From Sphingomonas panacis (lineage in GTDB: Bacteria; Pseudomonadota; Alphaproteobacteria; Sphingomonadales; Sphingomonadaceae), in assembly GCF_001717955.1 (NCBI RefSeq), contig NZ_CP014168.1, positions 3,257,501 through 3,321,500 on the forward strand: 64,000 nucleotides of DNA, given 5' to 3'. The notes below the pieces were generated by a model, which saw nothing but the letters and a program-made list of their open reading frames with translations, did no database searches and was not told the origin of the DNA. Positions 35,444 to 44,434 of this stretch are shown one piece after another (the stretch's first letter is position 1; each line of letters begins with the position of its first letter). The position numbers and the translations under genes were made by a program.

Positions 35444-36868
35444 ATGAATTTTCTCGGGCCGATCAAACCGATTGCACGCAGTACCGACCCGGACGCCGCC
35501 CATCGCCTGAAGCCGACCTTGTCCTGGCCGCACCTGATCGCGCTCGGCGTCGGCGCGATCGTCGGCACCGGCATCTACACGCTGACCGGAGTCGGCGCCG
35601 AGCGCGCTGGGCCGGCGGTGATCCTGGCCTTCGCCATCGCCGGTGCGGTGTGCGCGTGCGCGGCGCTCGCTTATGCCGAACTCGCCACGATGATCCCGAC
35701 CGCCGGCAGCGCCTACACCTACACCTATTCGGTGATGGGCGAGACGCTCGCCTGGGTGGTGGGGTGGAGCCTGATCCTCGAATATTCGCTGGCCTGTTCC
35801 ACGGTCGCGGTCGGCTGGTCGGGCTATCTGGTCGGCTGGCTGAGTGCGGTCGGGGTGCATCTGCCGGCCGTGATCCTCAATGGGCCGCATGCCGGGGGCA
35901 TCATCAATCTGCCGGCGGTGGTCGTGTCGCTCGGGATCGCGGGCATGTTGATGGCGGGAACGCGTGAGAGCGCGACATTCAACATCTTTCTGGTCGTCAT
36001 CAAGCTGGTCGCGTTGGCCGCGTTCGTCGCCTTGGCGATCCCCGCGTTCGACGCACAGAATCTCCACCCCTTCATGCCCTATGGCTTCGCCAGCCACGTC
36101 GAGGGCGGTAGCACGCGCGGGGTGATGGCCGCCGCCGCGATCGTGTTCTTTGCCTTTTACGGCTTCGACGCGGTGGCGACCTCTGCCGAGGAGGCGCGCA
36201 ACCCGGGCCGTGACCTGACGATCGGCATCATCGGATCGATGGCCTTGTGTACGATCATCTACGTGCTCGTCGCGATTGCCGCGATCGGCGCGATGCCGTT
36301 CACCGCACTCGGCCAGTCGGCCGAGCCGCTCGCGCTGGTGTTGCGCACGCTCGGACATCCGTTCGCATCCTGGGCGATCGCCGGAGCGGCGCTGGTTGCG
36401 TTGCCGTCGGTCATATTGGTGATGATGTACGGGCAGAGCCGGATCTTCTTCGTGATGGCGCGCGACGGGCTGCTGCCGCGCGCCTTGGCCAAGGTGTCGA
36501 AGCGGACCGGATCGCCGGTCGCGGTGACGGGGATGACCGGCATCTTCGTCGCGGCGGTGGCGGGCTTCTTCCGGCTCGATGAGATCGCCGAACTCGCCAA
36601 TGCGGGCACGCTGATCGCCTTCATCGCGGTCGGCGCGTGCATGATGATCCTGCGTCGCCGCGCGCCCGAGGTGCGGCGGGTGTTCCGCTGCCCGCAGCCG
36701 TATGTCGTCGGCACGGCGGCGATCCTGGGGTGCGTCTATCTGCTGTTTTCACTGCCCGAGAAGACGCTGGTGCGCTTCGCGATCTGGAACCTGATCGGTC
36801 TCGCCGCCTATTTCGCCTATGGCCGTTCGCACAGCCTGCTCGGGCGCGTGAAGGCGGTGCGCGTCTAG
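35444..36868 (+). CDS. APC-family amino acid permease
   Basis: A 474-residue inner-membrane transporter of the amino acid-polyamine-organocation superfamily, cationic amino acid/YfnA-like branch. About 12 hydrophobic helices are evident. Helix 1 carries the family motif LIALGVGAIVGTGIYTLTG, and FYGFDAVATSAEEARNPGRD follows helix 6. An AAAGGGTGG site is placed before the start. As third gene of the hydroxyproline operon it most likely takes up free hydroxyproline or proline released by the peptidases. Its TAG stop overlaps the convergent S9 peptidase stop through the shared palindrome CTAG at 36865-36868. Confidence 0.9.
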   Translation: MNFLGPIKPIARSTDPDAAHRLKPTLSWPHLIALGVGAIVGTGIYTLTGVGAERAGPAVILAFAIAGAVCACAALAYAELATMIPTAGSAYTYTYSVMGETLAWVVGWSLILEYSLACSTVAVGWSGYLVGWLSAVGVHLPAVILNGPHAGGIINLPAVVVSLGIAGMLMAGTRESATFNIFLVVIKLVALAAFVALAIPAFDAQNLHPFMPYGFASHVEGGSTRGVMAAAAIVFFAFYGFDAVATSAEEARNPGRDLTIGIIGSMALCTIIYVLVAIAAIGAMPFTALGQSAEPLALVLRTLGHPFASWAIAGAALVALPSVILVMMYGQSRIFFVMARDGLLPRALAKVSKRTGSPVAVTGMTGIFVAAVAGFFRLDEIAELANAGTLIAFIAVGACMMILRRRAPEVRRVFRCPQPYVVGTAAILGCVYLLFSLPEKTLVRFAIWNLIGLAAYFAYGRSHSLLGRVKAVRV

Positions 36869-39159
36869 CGGTTCCAGTCCGGCGTCGACGCGCCCGTCAG
36901 GGCGCGGACGAAGAAACCGAACTGGCGGCGCGCGACATAATCGATCGGGCCAGTCGAGCGGCCGACCGAATGTTCGCCGCCGGGCACCACCAGCAGTTCG
37001 AAATCCTTGTTCGCCTTGATGAGCGCATCGGCGACCTGCATGGTCGAGGCCGGATCGACATTGCTGTCCTGCTCACCGACGATCATCAGCAGCTTGCCGG
37101 TCAGCCGCCACGCGTTGTCGACGCCCGATGCCGCCGCGTAGCTCTGATCGACCGGCCAGCCGAGCCACTGTTCGTTCCAACTGATCTTATCCATGCGATT
37201 GTCGTAGCAGCCGGCGTAGGCGACGCCGGCCTTGTAGAAATCGCCATGGAACAGCAGCGCGTTGAGCGTGCTTTGCCCGCCAGCCGATGCGCCGTAGATG
37301 CCAACCCGGCTGATATCGTAGGACGGATCGCGCGCCGCCATCGCGCGGTGCCAGGCGATACGATCGGGGAAGCCGGAATCGGCGAGGTTCTTCCACGCGA
37401 CGTCCTGAAACGCCTTCGACCGATTGGCGGTCCCCATGCCGTCGATCTGCACGACGATGAAGCCGAGATCGGCCTGCGCCTGCATCCCGATCACCTTGTC
37501 GCCGCCCGAATGGTAGCCGAACGGCCAGAAGCCCTTGGGCACGAAGCTGTCGTGCGGGCCGGCATAGATGTTCTCGATCACCGGATAGCGCTTACGGGGA
37601 TCATAGTCGCGCGGGCGCACCACCACCCCCCAGATGTCGGTTCGCCCGTCGCGCCCCTTGGCGGTGAACACCTCGGGCGGCCGGAAGCCCGCCGCGACGA
37701 GCCTGCTGTCGTCGCCTTTGGTGATCGTGGCGACCAGAGCGCCATCGGTGGCGCGGTGCAGTTCGGCGATGTTGGGCAGATCGACCCGCGAATAGGTGTC
37801 GACGTACAGAGTCATGTCCGGCGAGAAGGCGATATCATGATCGGCGCGCGCCGGTGTCAATGCGGTAAGGTGTCGGCCGTCGAAATCGATCCGGTAGAAA
37901 TGTCGGAAATAGGGGTCTTCGCCGGGGTTCATTCCGCTCGCGGCGAACCAGATCTGGCGTTTGGCATCATCGACCTTGACGACGTCCCGCACCACCCAGT
38001 CGCCGTGTGTGATCCTGGTTTTTACCCGGCCGGTGCGGCCGTCGATCAGGTACAAATGGTTCCAGCCATCACGCTCCGATGCCCAGATGATCTCGTCGCC
38101 AAGTCCGCCGACATCGTGCGCATAGCGGCGATCGGCGTAGACGAAGGTCGCGGCATTTTCGGTCACGGCGGCATGGGGCGTGCCGGTTTCGGCGTCGACC
38201 GCGATGACGCGCGCCTGCTGGAAGCCGCGCCGGGCATAATCGAACGCGACGCTGCGCCCGTCCTTGCGCCAGCGCGGCTGGGGTAGCGCGTAGGGGTTGG
38301 GGAACAGCGCGGTGTCGATCACGATCTCGCGCCGGGCAGCGACGTCGAACAACACGGGCTGTTCCTGATCGACCGTGTCGCCGGGCTTGGGATAAAGTTG
38401 GCTGCGCAGTGCCGGTTGGAGTTGCCCGGCGGGCGCGGCCTCGACGCGCAGCACATGGCGCGCATAGCCGGGCCGGACGCGGTAGATCATGATGTGGCGG
38501 CTATCGGGCGACCAGACGAGCGTCTCGGGATCGTAGAAATCGCCCTCCGATCCGTCGCGGCTGAGGTGGATCGACTCTTTGCCGCCCGGCCTGCGAAGGA
38601 CAAGCTGGTTGTCTTCGACCAACGCCTGCCATTGACCGTCAGGAGATAGGGCAGGCCGATTGTCGGCGGGCACCGAGAGATCGCGGACAACGCCGAAGCC
38701 GCGCGGGCGGTGCTGGTCCGGTTCGACCGCGCAGCCCTGTCCGTCGAGTCCGCAATGCCAGGCTGCTTCCCCGATCTGGAACCGGATCGTCTTGCCATCC
38801 TCGCTATAGTCGAACGCCGGAAAGGGCAGGCGCAGCGGATCGACCGGATAGCCGAGCGCGACGGTGAGACCCTGCGCCATCTTGGCGGGATCGAACGCCG
38901 GCGATTTGGCGAGGGTGCGTGCGTCGACCTGCTCGAAGGCGAAGCCGCCTTCAACGGTCTTGCGGTAGGAAAAGCGGGTGCCATCGGGTGTCCAGTGCGC
39001 GGGCCATGCGACCTCCCGCGTCAGATACTGCCACTGCTCGCGCAGCCCGATCGAGCGGGTGTACGCGGCGGCATCGGGCGCCGCGTACAGGCTGGTTGGC
39101 AGGCACAGAAGCGCGGACGCGAGCACGGATGCCCTCACGCGGGAGTCGATCATCGTCAT
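36865..39159 (-). CDS. Prolyl oligopeptidase-family S9 peptidase (DPP-IV type)
   Basis: A 764-residue secreted serine peptidase. A signal peptide (ASVLASALLCLPTSLYAAP) is followed by a DPP-IV-like propeller domain (about 60-500) and an alpha/beta-hydrolase domain. The triad is S625 (GIYGASAGGQS), D698 (GEQDSNVDP) and H730 (GGEHSVGRST). DPP-IV-type enzymes remove X-Pro dipeptides from peptide N-termini, fitting substrates rich in proline or hydroxyproline. It is encoded 66 bases after the GntR regulator gene on the same strand, probably in one transcript. It should act in the periplasm on imported peptides. Two ATGs six bases apart (39159 and 39153) compete as the start. Confidence 0.9.
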   Translation of the reverse strand: MTMIDSRVRASVLASALLCLPTSLYAAPDAAAYTRSIGLREQWQYLTREVAWPAHWTPDGTRFSYRKTVEGGFAFEQVDARTLAKSPAFDPAKMAQGLTVALGYPVDPLRLPFPAFDYSEDGKTIRFQIGEAAWHCGLDGQGCAVEPDQHRPRGFGVVRDLSVPADNRPALSPDGQWQALVEDNQLVLRRPGGKESIHLSRDGSEGDFYDPETLVWSPDSRHIMIYRVRPGYARHVLRVEAAPAGQLQPALRSQLYPKPGDTVDQEQPVLFDVAARREIVIDTALFPNPYALPQPRWRKDGRSVAFDYARRGFQQARVIAVDAETGTPHAAVTENAATFVYADRRYAHDVGGLGDEIIWASERDGWNHLYLIDGRTGRVKTRITHGDWVVRDVVKVDDAKRQIWFAASGMNPGEDPYFRHFYRIDFDGRHLTALTPARADHDIAFSPDMTLYVDTYSRVDLPNIAELHRATDGALVATITKGDDSRLVAAGFRPPEVFTAKGRDGRTDIWGVVVRPRDYDPRKRYPVIENIYAGPHDSFVPKGFWPFGYHSGGDKVIGMQAQADLGFIVVQIDGMGTANRSKAFQDVAWKNLADSGFPDRIAWHRAMAARDPSYDISRVGIYGASAGGQSTLNALLFHGDFYKAGVAYAGCYDNRMDKISWNEQWLGWPVDQSYAAASGVDNAWRLTGKLLMIVGEQDSNVDPASTMQVADALIKANKDFELLVVPGGEHSVGRSTGPIDYVARRQFGFFVRALTGASTPDWNR

Positions 39160-39225
39160 GTCCTCGGTCAGAAAGGTCGCGCGATCGGCGCGGTCAGCCG
39201 GATGGCGTCGGAGCCGACCGCCGCG

Positions 39226-39870
39226 TCACCAGCTTAGCTGGCGCCGAAGATCGCTCAGCGTGCCGTTGATATGCTCGGCGGCGAGCCTCTTGGCGCGCTC
39301 GGCGTCGCGCGTCGTCCAGGCTTCCAACAGAACCTGATGTTCGAGATGCGCGCGGTGCTCGCGGCCGGCCGGCTCAAGATGCTTGTGGACATAGCGCTCC
39401 GACATCACGTGCAAACGCTCGATCAACTGGGTGGTCAGCAGCCGGCGGCCGGGGCGGACCAATGCCATGTGGAAATCCCGGTTGCGCGCGGCGACATCGT
39501 CGAGGTGATCGACTGCGGCGAGGTCTAGCGCCGCCAGCGCATCGCGTGCGTCTTGCTGCTCCTCCTCGCTCGCGTCCATCGCCGCGGCGGCGAGCGCCTG
39601 AGGCTCGATCGCGAGGCGCAGCGCGAAAATCTCCTCGGCTTCGCTCGCCGACATCTGGCGCACGAAGAAACCGCGATTGGCCTGGCTGACCAGCAGCCCT
39701 TCCTGCTCAAGCCGCGCGAGCGCCTCGCGGAGCGGAATCTTACTGACGCCGAGTTCGTTGGCCATCGCATCCTGCCGGATCGGCCGCTCGACGGGCAGCT
39801 TGCCGGATACGATCTGTTCGCGGACGATATTGAAAATCTGTTCGGATAGATTGCGGACGACAATGCTCAT
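39226..39870 (-). CDS. GntR-family regulator with FCD domain
   Basis: A 214-residue regulator. An N-terminal winged helix-turn-helix of GntR type (QIFNIVREQIVSGKLPVERP, then LGVSKIPLREALARLEQEGL) precedes an all-helical FCD effector domain. The domain includes ARNRDFHMALV and EHQVLLEAW, whose His residues often bind a metal next to a carboxylate ligand. FCD regulators of the FadR, VanR and UxuR groups commonly bind palindromes with a central GTATAC. A perfect 14-bp palindrome of that type lies in the divergent gap (40007-40020), and three variants lie upstream of other genes in this locus. It is most likely the hydroxyproline-responsive repressor of the whole locus and controls itself. Confidence 0.92.
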   Translation of the reverse strand: MSIVVRNLSEQIFNIVREQIVSGKLPVERPIRQDAMANELGVSKIPLREALARLEQEGLLVSQANRGFFVRQMSASEAEEIFALRLAIEPQALAAAAMDASEEEQQDARDALAALDLAAVDHLDDVAARNRDFHMALVRPGRRLLTTQLIERLHVMSERYVHKHLEPAGREHRAHLEHQVLLEAWTTRDAERAKRLAAEHINGTLSDLRRQLSW

Positions 39871-40007
39871 CAGGAAAGGGGCTCCACAGGATCGATCCGA
39901 CTGTGCCCCGATCCAACGGCATGTACCAAGCGGTAAACAGTCCAGGCTACCAATCCCGAGTAGAAACTTTTCTGGAACATGGCGCCGCCCGCTGATTGTC
40001 TACATAT

Positions 40008-40019
40008 ATCGTATACGAT
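40008..40019. promoter_or_regulatory. GntR-type operator (site 2, perfect palindrome)
   Basis: ATCGTATACGAT is a perfect 12-bp palindrome, extending to 14 bp as TATCGTATACGATA (40007-40020). It lies 28 bases before the D-hydroxyproline dehydrogenase gene and 138 bases before the divergent regulator gene. It is the best of four sites and serves as the reference for the others. Confidence 0.8.
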
Positions 40020-40046
40020 AGAGCCTCCCGATCATCAAGGTGAGAC

Positions 40047-41291
40047 ATGGGCGAAAAGGCGATCATCATTGGCGGCGGTGTCGTGGGGCTGACCAGCGCT
40101 CTGGCGCTGGCGGGGCGCGGCATCGACGTGACTTTGGTCGATGCCGATTCCGGGCGCACCGCCGCTTCGTGGGGGAATGCCGGGCATATCGCGATCGAGC
40201 AGGTCGAGCCGCTCGCCTCGCGCAAGGCGATCCGGTCTGCGCCGAGGCGGCTATTCTGGCGTGGCGGCGCGCTCGCCTTGCCACTCCGGCAATGGCACGC
40301 GTCGCTGCCCTTCGCATGGCGCATGCTCGGCGCGGCACGGCCGCGCCGGTTCGAATGCGGCAAGGCGGCCTTGTCGATGCTGGTCGCTCAGGCGATGCCG
40401 GCGTGGCTGCGGCTGGCCGCAGACCTGCCGGGCGATATCCTGCGCGACGACGGGCATTTCGTTGTGTGGGGATCGCCGGCGGCGGCGCGCGCGGGCAAAG
40501 AGAACTGGGCGGCGGCGGACACCGGCACCGCACGGTTCCGCGACGTCGACGCCGATGAGGGACAGGGTCTGGCGGCACTGCTCCGGGCCGCCCCTTCCGG
40601 GGCGATCCGGTTCACCAACACCGGGTCGATTGCCGATCTGGGGCGATTGGCCGATGCGCTGGAGGGTGCATTCGAACGCTCCGGCGGCCGGATCGTGCGC
40701 GGTCATGCGCGGGTGTCGCGCGTCGGCGGGCGGGCAGGGGTGTCGATCGACGGCGGTGCGGTGACGGTGGCCGATCATATCGTGCTCGCCGCTGGTGTGC
40801 GATCAGGGTCGCTCATCGCACCGCTTGGCCACCGCGCGCCGATCGTCGCCGAGCGCGGCTATCATCTGCGGTCGCGCAACCACGACTGGCCGGCTGGGAT
40901 GCCGCCGGTGGTGTTCGAGGATCGCTCGATGGTCGTCACGCGCTATCGCGATTGCGTGCAGGTGGCGAGCTTCGTCGAGATCGGCGATCCCGATGCGCCC
41001 GCCGATCCCGCCAAGTGGGAGCGGCTCGAACGCCACATCGCCGAACTCGGCCTGCCGATGCGCGGGCCGTTCGATCGCTGGATGGGATCGCGCCCGACCT
41101 TCCCCGATTATCTGCCCGCGATCGGTCGCAGCGGATCGGCCGACAATCTGGTCTATGCGTTCGGGCATCAGCATCTTGGGCTGACGCTCGCGCCGATCAC
41201 CGGTGAGATCGTCGGCGCGCTGGTGGCGCGCGAGGCGCTACCGCTCGACATCACCGCGTTCGATCTCGACCGCTTCGCCAGAAAGGCATGA
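40047..41291 (+). CDS. FAD-dependent D-amino-acid (D-hydroxyproline) dehydrogenase
   Basis: A 414-residue flavoprotein of the DadA/DAO family. The N-terminal dinucleotide motif is IIIGGGVVGLTSALALAGRG, followed by the DAO segment TAASWGNAGHI. Near the C-terminus is GHQHLGLTLAPITGEIVGAL, which is typical of this family. It most likely oxidises cis-4-hydroxy-D-proline to delta1-pyrroline-4-hydroxy-2-carboxylate, the step between epimerase and deaminase. It is a single-chain enzyme, unlike the three-subunit LhpBEF form of pseudomonads. AAGGTGAG precedes the start. The next gene begins one base after its stop. Confidence 0.87.
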   Translation: MGEKAIIIGGGVVGLTSALALAGRGIDVTLVDADSGRTAASWGNAGHIAIEQVEPLASRKAIRSAPRRLFWRGGALALPLRQWHASLPFAWRMLGAARPRRFECGKAALSMLVAQAMPAWLRLAADLPGDILRDDGHFVVWGSPAAARAGKENWAAADTGTARFRDVDADEGQGLAALLRAAPSGAIRFTNTGSIADLGRLADALEGAFERSGGRIVRGHARVSRVGGRAGVSIDGGAVTVADHIVLAAGVRSGSLIAPLGHRAPIVAERGYHLRSRNHDWPAGMPPVVFEDRSMVVTRYRDCVQVASFVEIGDPDAPADPAKWERLERHIAELGLPMRGPFDRWMGSRPTFPDYLPAIGRSGSADNLVYAFGHQHLGLTLAPITGEIVGALVAREALPLDITAFDLDRFARKA

Positions 41292-41292
41292 C

Positions 41293-42486
41293 ATGACCAT
41301 CGGAGGCTCCACCGCTGCGGCCGAACTCGCCGCGATCCGCCCCTGGGCCGCGACCGCGCCCGCGACCGACCGCACCGAGCGGCTCGCCCGCATCGAACGC
41401 GCTCGCGCGCTGACCGAAGGCATGGGCGCCGACGCCTTGCTGATCAGCGCGGGCGCATCGCTGCGCTATTTCGCGGGCGTGCCGTGGGGCGCGACCGAGC
41501 GGCTGGTCGCGATGGTGCTGCCGGTGCGCGGCGCGCCGGTGATGATCTGCCCGAACTTCGAGTTAGGATCATTGCAGGCGGATCTGCTGATCGACGTGGA
41601 TATCCGCTTGTGGGAAGAGGACGCGAACCCACACGCGCTCGTCGCCGACGCGCTGGCGGGCGTAGGGGCACGCACGCTCGCGATCGATCCGGCGCTGCCG
41701 TTCCAGATGTCGGAGCGGTTGCGCCGTGCCGCACCCGGCGTCTCGCTGATCGATGGCGCACCGGCAATCGACGGGTGCCGGATGCGCAAGTCGCCCGCCG
41801 AGATCGCGCTGATGCAGCAGGCGAAGGATATGACGCTGGAGGTGCATCGCCGCGCCGCCCGCATCCTCGCGCCCGGCATCACCAGTTCCGAGGTCAAGCG
41901 CTTCATCGACGAGGCGCACCGGGCGATGGGGGCATCGGGCTACAGCTTCTGCATCGTCCAGTTCGGCCGGGCGACCGCTTTCCCGCACGGTCTGCCGGGC
42001 GAGCAACGTCTTGAAGACGGGCAACTCGTGCTGATCGACACCGGCTGCACGATCGAGGGCTATCACTCCGACATCACGCGCACCTATGCGTTCGGTGAAC
42101 CTGGCGACGAGGTCCGCGCGATCTGGGATCTCGAAAAGGCGGCGCAGGCGGCGGCCTTCGCGGCGGCGGTTCCCGGAGCGCCATGCGAGAGCGTCGATTT
42201 TGCCGCCCGCGCGGTGCTGGAGGCGGCGGGGCTCGGCCCGGACTACCGCTTGCCCGGCCTGCCACATCGCACCGGCCACGGTATCGGCCTGTCGATCCAC
42301 GAGCCGGCCTATCTGGTGCGTGGCGACCGCACGCCGCTGGAAGCGGGTATGTGCTTTTCCAACGAGCCGATGATCGTGGTGCCCGATCGTTTCGGCGTGC
42401 GGCTGGAGGACCATTTCTATATGACCGACACCGGCCCGCGCTGGTTCACGCAGCCGCAGCGGGCGATCGACCGACCGTTCGACTGA
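41293..42486 (+). CDS. M24 metallopeptidase (Xaa-Pro aminopeptidase/prolidase type)
   Basis: A 397-residue cytoplasmic two-domain enzyme: an N-terminal creatinase/prolidase domain (about 25-165) and a pita-bread catalytic domain. All five metal ligands are present: D249 and D260 (LIDTGCTIEGYHSDITRT), H329 (RTGHGIGLSIHE), E358 (FSNEPMI) and E372 (VRLEDHFYM). It would split X-Pro or X-hydroxyPro bonds and free hydroxyproline for the epimerase. Related creatinases cannot be excluded on sequence alone, but the neighbours favour a proline-specific role. The start is the ATG one base after the dehydrogenase stop, so the two share a transcript under the 40008 operator. Confidence 0.88.
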   Translation: MTIGGSTAAAELAAIRPWAATAPATDRTERLARIERARALTEGMGADALLISAGASLRYFAGVPWGATERLVAMVLPVRGAPVMICPNFELGSLQADLLIDVDIRLWEEDANPHALVADALAGVGARTLAIDPALPFQMSERLRRAAPGVSLIDGAPAIDGCRMRKSPAEIALMQQAKDMTLEVHRRAARILAPGITSSEVKRFIDEAHRAMGASGYSFCIVQFGRATAFPHGLPGEQRLEDGQLVLIDTGCTIEGYHSDITRTYAFGEPGDEVRAIWDLEKAAQAAAFAAAVPGAPCESVDFAARAVLEAAGLGPDYRLPGLPHRTGHGIGLSIHEPAYLVRGDRTPLEAGMCFSNEPMIVVPDRFGVRLEDHFYMTDTGPRWFTQPQRAIDRPFD

Positions 42487-42499
42487 TCGCCGCGCCGGC

Positions 42500-44260
42500 T
42501 CATTCCTCGTCGGGGTACGGTCCCTTGCCGCCCTCGGCGATGAAGCGGTCTACCCGGGCTTGCAGCACCGGCAGCGGTACCGATCCGAGCTGGAGCACGG
42601 TGTCGTGGAAGGCGCGGATGTTGAACTTCGGCCCCAGCGCCTTCTGGGCCTTGGCGCGGGCATCGACGATCGCCTTTTCGCCGAGGTAATAGGACAAGGC
42701 CTGCCCGGGCCACGCGATGTAGCGATCGACTTCGGTCTCGATCTCATGGTCGGCGAGCGCGGTGTTGTCGTGGAGATAGGCTTGCGCCTGCGCACGCGTC
42801 CAGCCCATCGCATGGATGCCGGTATCGACCACCAGCCGTGCCGCGCGCCACATCTGGTAGCTGAGCATGCCGAAGCGATCATAGGGCGTGTCGTACATGC
42901 CCATTTCGACGCCGAGCTTCTCGCAATAGAGCGCCCAGCCTTCGCCATACGCCGAGATGTAGGACTGCTGGCGGAACGGCGGCAGATCCTTGTTTTCGGC
43001 GGCGAGCGGCATCTGGAAGGCGTGGCCCGGCGCGCTTTCGTGGAGCGTCAGCGCGGCCAGCGAATAGAGCGGGCGGGAGGGCAGATTGTAGGTGTTGACG
43101 AGATACACGCCCGGGCCCCCGCGCCCGCCGGTGTAGAACGGCGCGATGTCGGCGGGGACGGGGATGATCGCGAAGCGGCTGCGCGGCAGATGCCCGAACC
43201 AGTCCTTCGCCTTGCCGTCGAATGTCTTGGCGATCCAGGCGGCACGATCGAGCAGCGCCTGCGGCGTCTTGGCGTAGAAGCGCGGATCGGTACGGAGATA
43301 GGTCAGGAAAGCGGGCAGGTCGCCCTCGAAATCGACCTCCTTCATCACGCCGAGCATCTGCGCGCGGATGCCGGCCACCTCGTCCAGCCCGATCTGGTGG
43401 ATTTGCGCGGGTGTCAGGTCGAGGGTGGTGAACTCCCTGATCTTCGACTGGTAATAGGCCTTGCCGTCGGGCAGCGAATAGGCGTCGAGGCTGGTCTTTG
43501 CGTGCGGGATATAGTCGTCGCGCAGGAACGCGAGCAGGCTCTTGTGCGCGGGCACGACGGCGTTTTGGATGACAGCGACGGCCTGCGCGCGGAGCGCCGC
43601 CTGGGTGGCGGCGGGGATGACGGCGGGCATCGTCTTGAACGGCGCGTAGAAGGGGTTGTCCTGCGGCGTCTTGGCATCGGTGATCGGCGTCACGGTGGCA
43701 TCGCGGCCTTCCAGCGTGATCTTGGGCGGGGTGAAGCCGCGCGCTTCGCCGGCTTTCATGTTGGCGATCTGCTGCGCGAAATAGCGCGGCATCTCGCCGA
43801 GCATGGTCAGATAATTGCGGTAATCCTGCTCGGTCTTGAAGCTCTGCCGCGCGGTGCCCGCCACGTTGCCCCAGAAGCTGGTGTCCGCGTTGAGCGGCTT
43901 TTCATACTCGCGGTAGCGAAGCGCGGCGAGCGCGGTGGCGATCTGGTTGCTGTAGATTTGCAGATCGATGCGGTTTTCCGGGGTGAGCTGCGCGGGATCG
44001 ATCGTCGCGAGTTTCGCCGTCACGTCGGTCCACATCTTGAGGCGCTCCGCCTGCGCCGCAGGTCCGACATCGGGAAGATGCGCGGAGATATGGTCGCCGC
44101 TGTCCTCGTCGTCGGCTTTCTGGTTCTGGCGCCATGTCCATTCGGCGGTGTAGATCGCCTTGAAACGCGCGTCGGCGGACTCTTGCGCAACCGCGCCGGG
44201 CGCCGCCATGATCGCCGAAGCTGACGCGACCATCATCAGACCGCTCTTCAATAGCCGCAT
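42500..44260 (-). CDS. DUF885 family secreted metallopeptidase-like protein
   Basis: A 586-residue protein. A Sec signal peptide (to about PGAVAQE, residue 27) precedes a long, mostly helical domain of the DUF885 type. The family zinc-binding motif HExxPGH is at 407-413 (LTLHESAPGHAFQM), and the distal SAYGEGWALYCEKLG segment supplies a further Glu. Members are thought to be periplasmic carboxypeptidases or dipeptidases, but few are characterised. The upstream region holds a GTATAC palindrome 30 bases before the start, which ties it to the hydroxyproline regulon. It is convergent with the M24 peptidase gene (13-base gap). Confidence 0.88.
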   Translation of the reverse strand: MRLLKSGLMMVASASAIMAAPGAVAQESADARFKAIYTAEWTWRQNQKADDEDSGDHISAHLPDVGPAAQAERLKMWTDVTAKLATIDPAQLTPENRIDLQIYSNQIATALAALRYREYEKPLNADTSFWGNVAGTARQSFKTEQDYRNYLTMLGEMPRYFAQQIANMKAGEARGFTPPKITLEGRDATVTPITDAKTPQDNPFYAPFKTMPAVIPAATQAALRAQAVAVIQNAVVPAHKSLLAFLRDDYIPHAKTSLDAYSLPDGKAYYQSKIREFTTLDLTPAQIHQIGLDEVAGIRAQMLGVMKEVDFEGDLPAFLTYLRTDPRFYAKTPQALLDRAAWIAKTFDGKAKDWFGHLPRSRFAIIPVPADIAPFYTGGRGGPGVYLVNTYNLPSRPLYSLAALTLHESAPGHAFQMPLAAENKDLPPFRQQSYISAYGEGWALYCEKLGVEMGMYDTPYDRFGMLSYQMWRAARLVVDTGIHAMGWTRAQAQAYLHDNTALADHEIETEVDRYIAWPGQALSYYLGEKAIVDARAKAQKALGPKFNIRAFHDTVLQLGSVPLPVLQARVDRFIAEGGKGPYPDEE

Positions 44261-44289
44261 ATCCGCCCCGCGCTTACGATGTTAGAAGT

Positions 44290-44301
44290 ATCGTATACAA
44301 T
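44290..44301. promoter_or_regulatory. GntR-type operator (site 3)
   Basis: ATCGTATACAAT differs from the perfect palindrome at one position and extends to TATCGTATACAATA. It lies 30 bases before the DUF885 start on the minus strand, in the 174-bp gap after the GH2 gene; the rest of the gap shows nothing else. Confidence 0.72.
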
Positions 44302-44434
44302 ATTCCAAGGCGCTCGCAAGGGTAGGCGAGACGAAGAAGTCGGGCAGTTCATCGACATAGTCTCTCCGGTGATCGAGGCACGGGCGCTGGTCGTGCTGTG
44401 CTTAGAACATGCCGGCAGGCAGATGTTTGATGGT

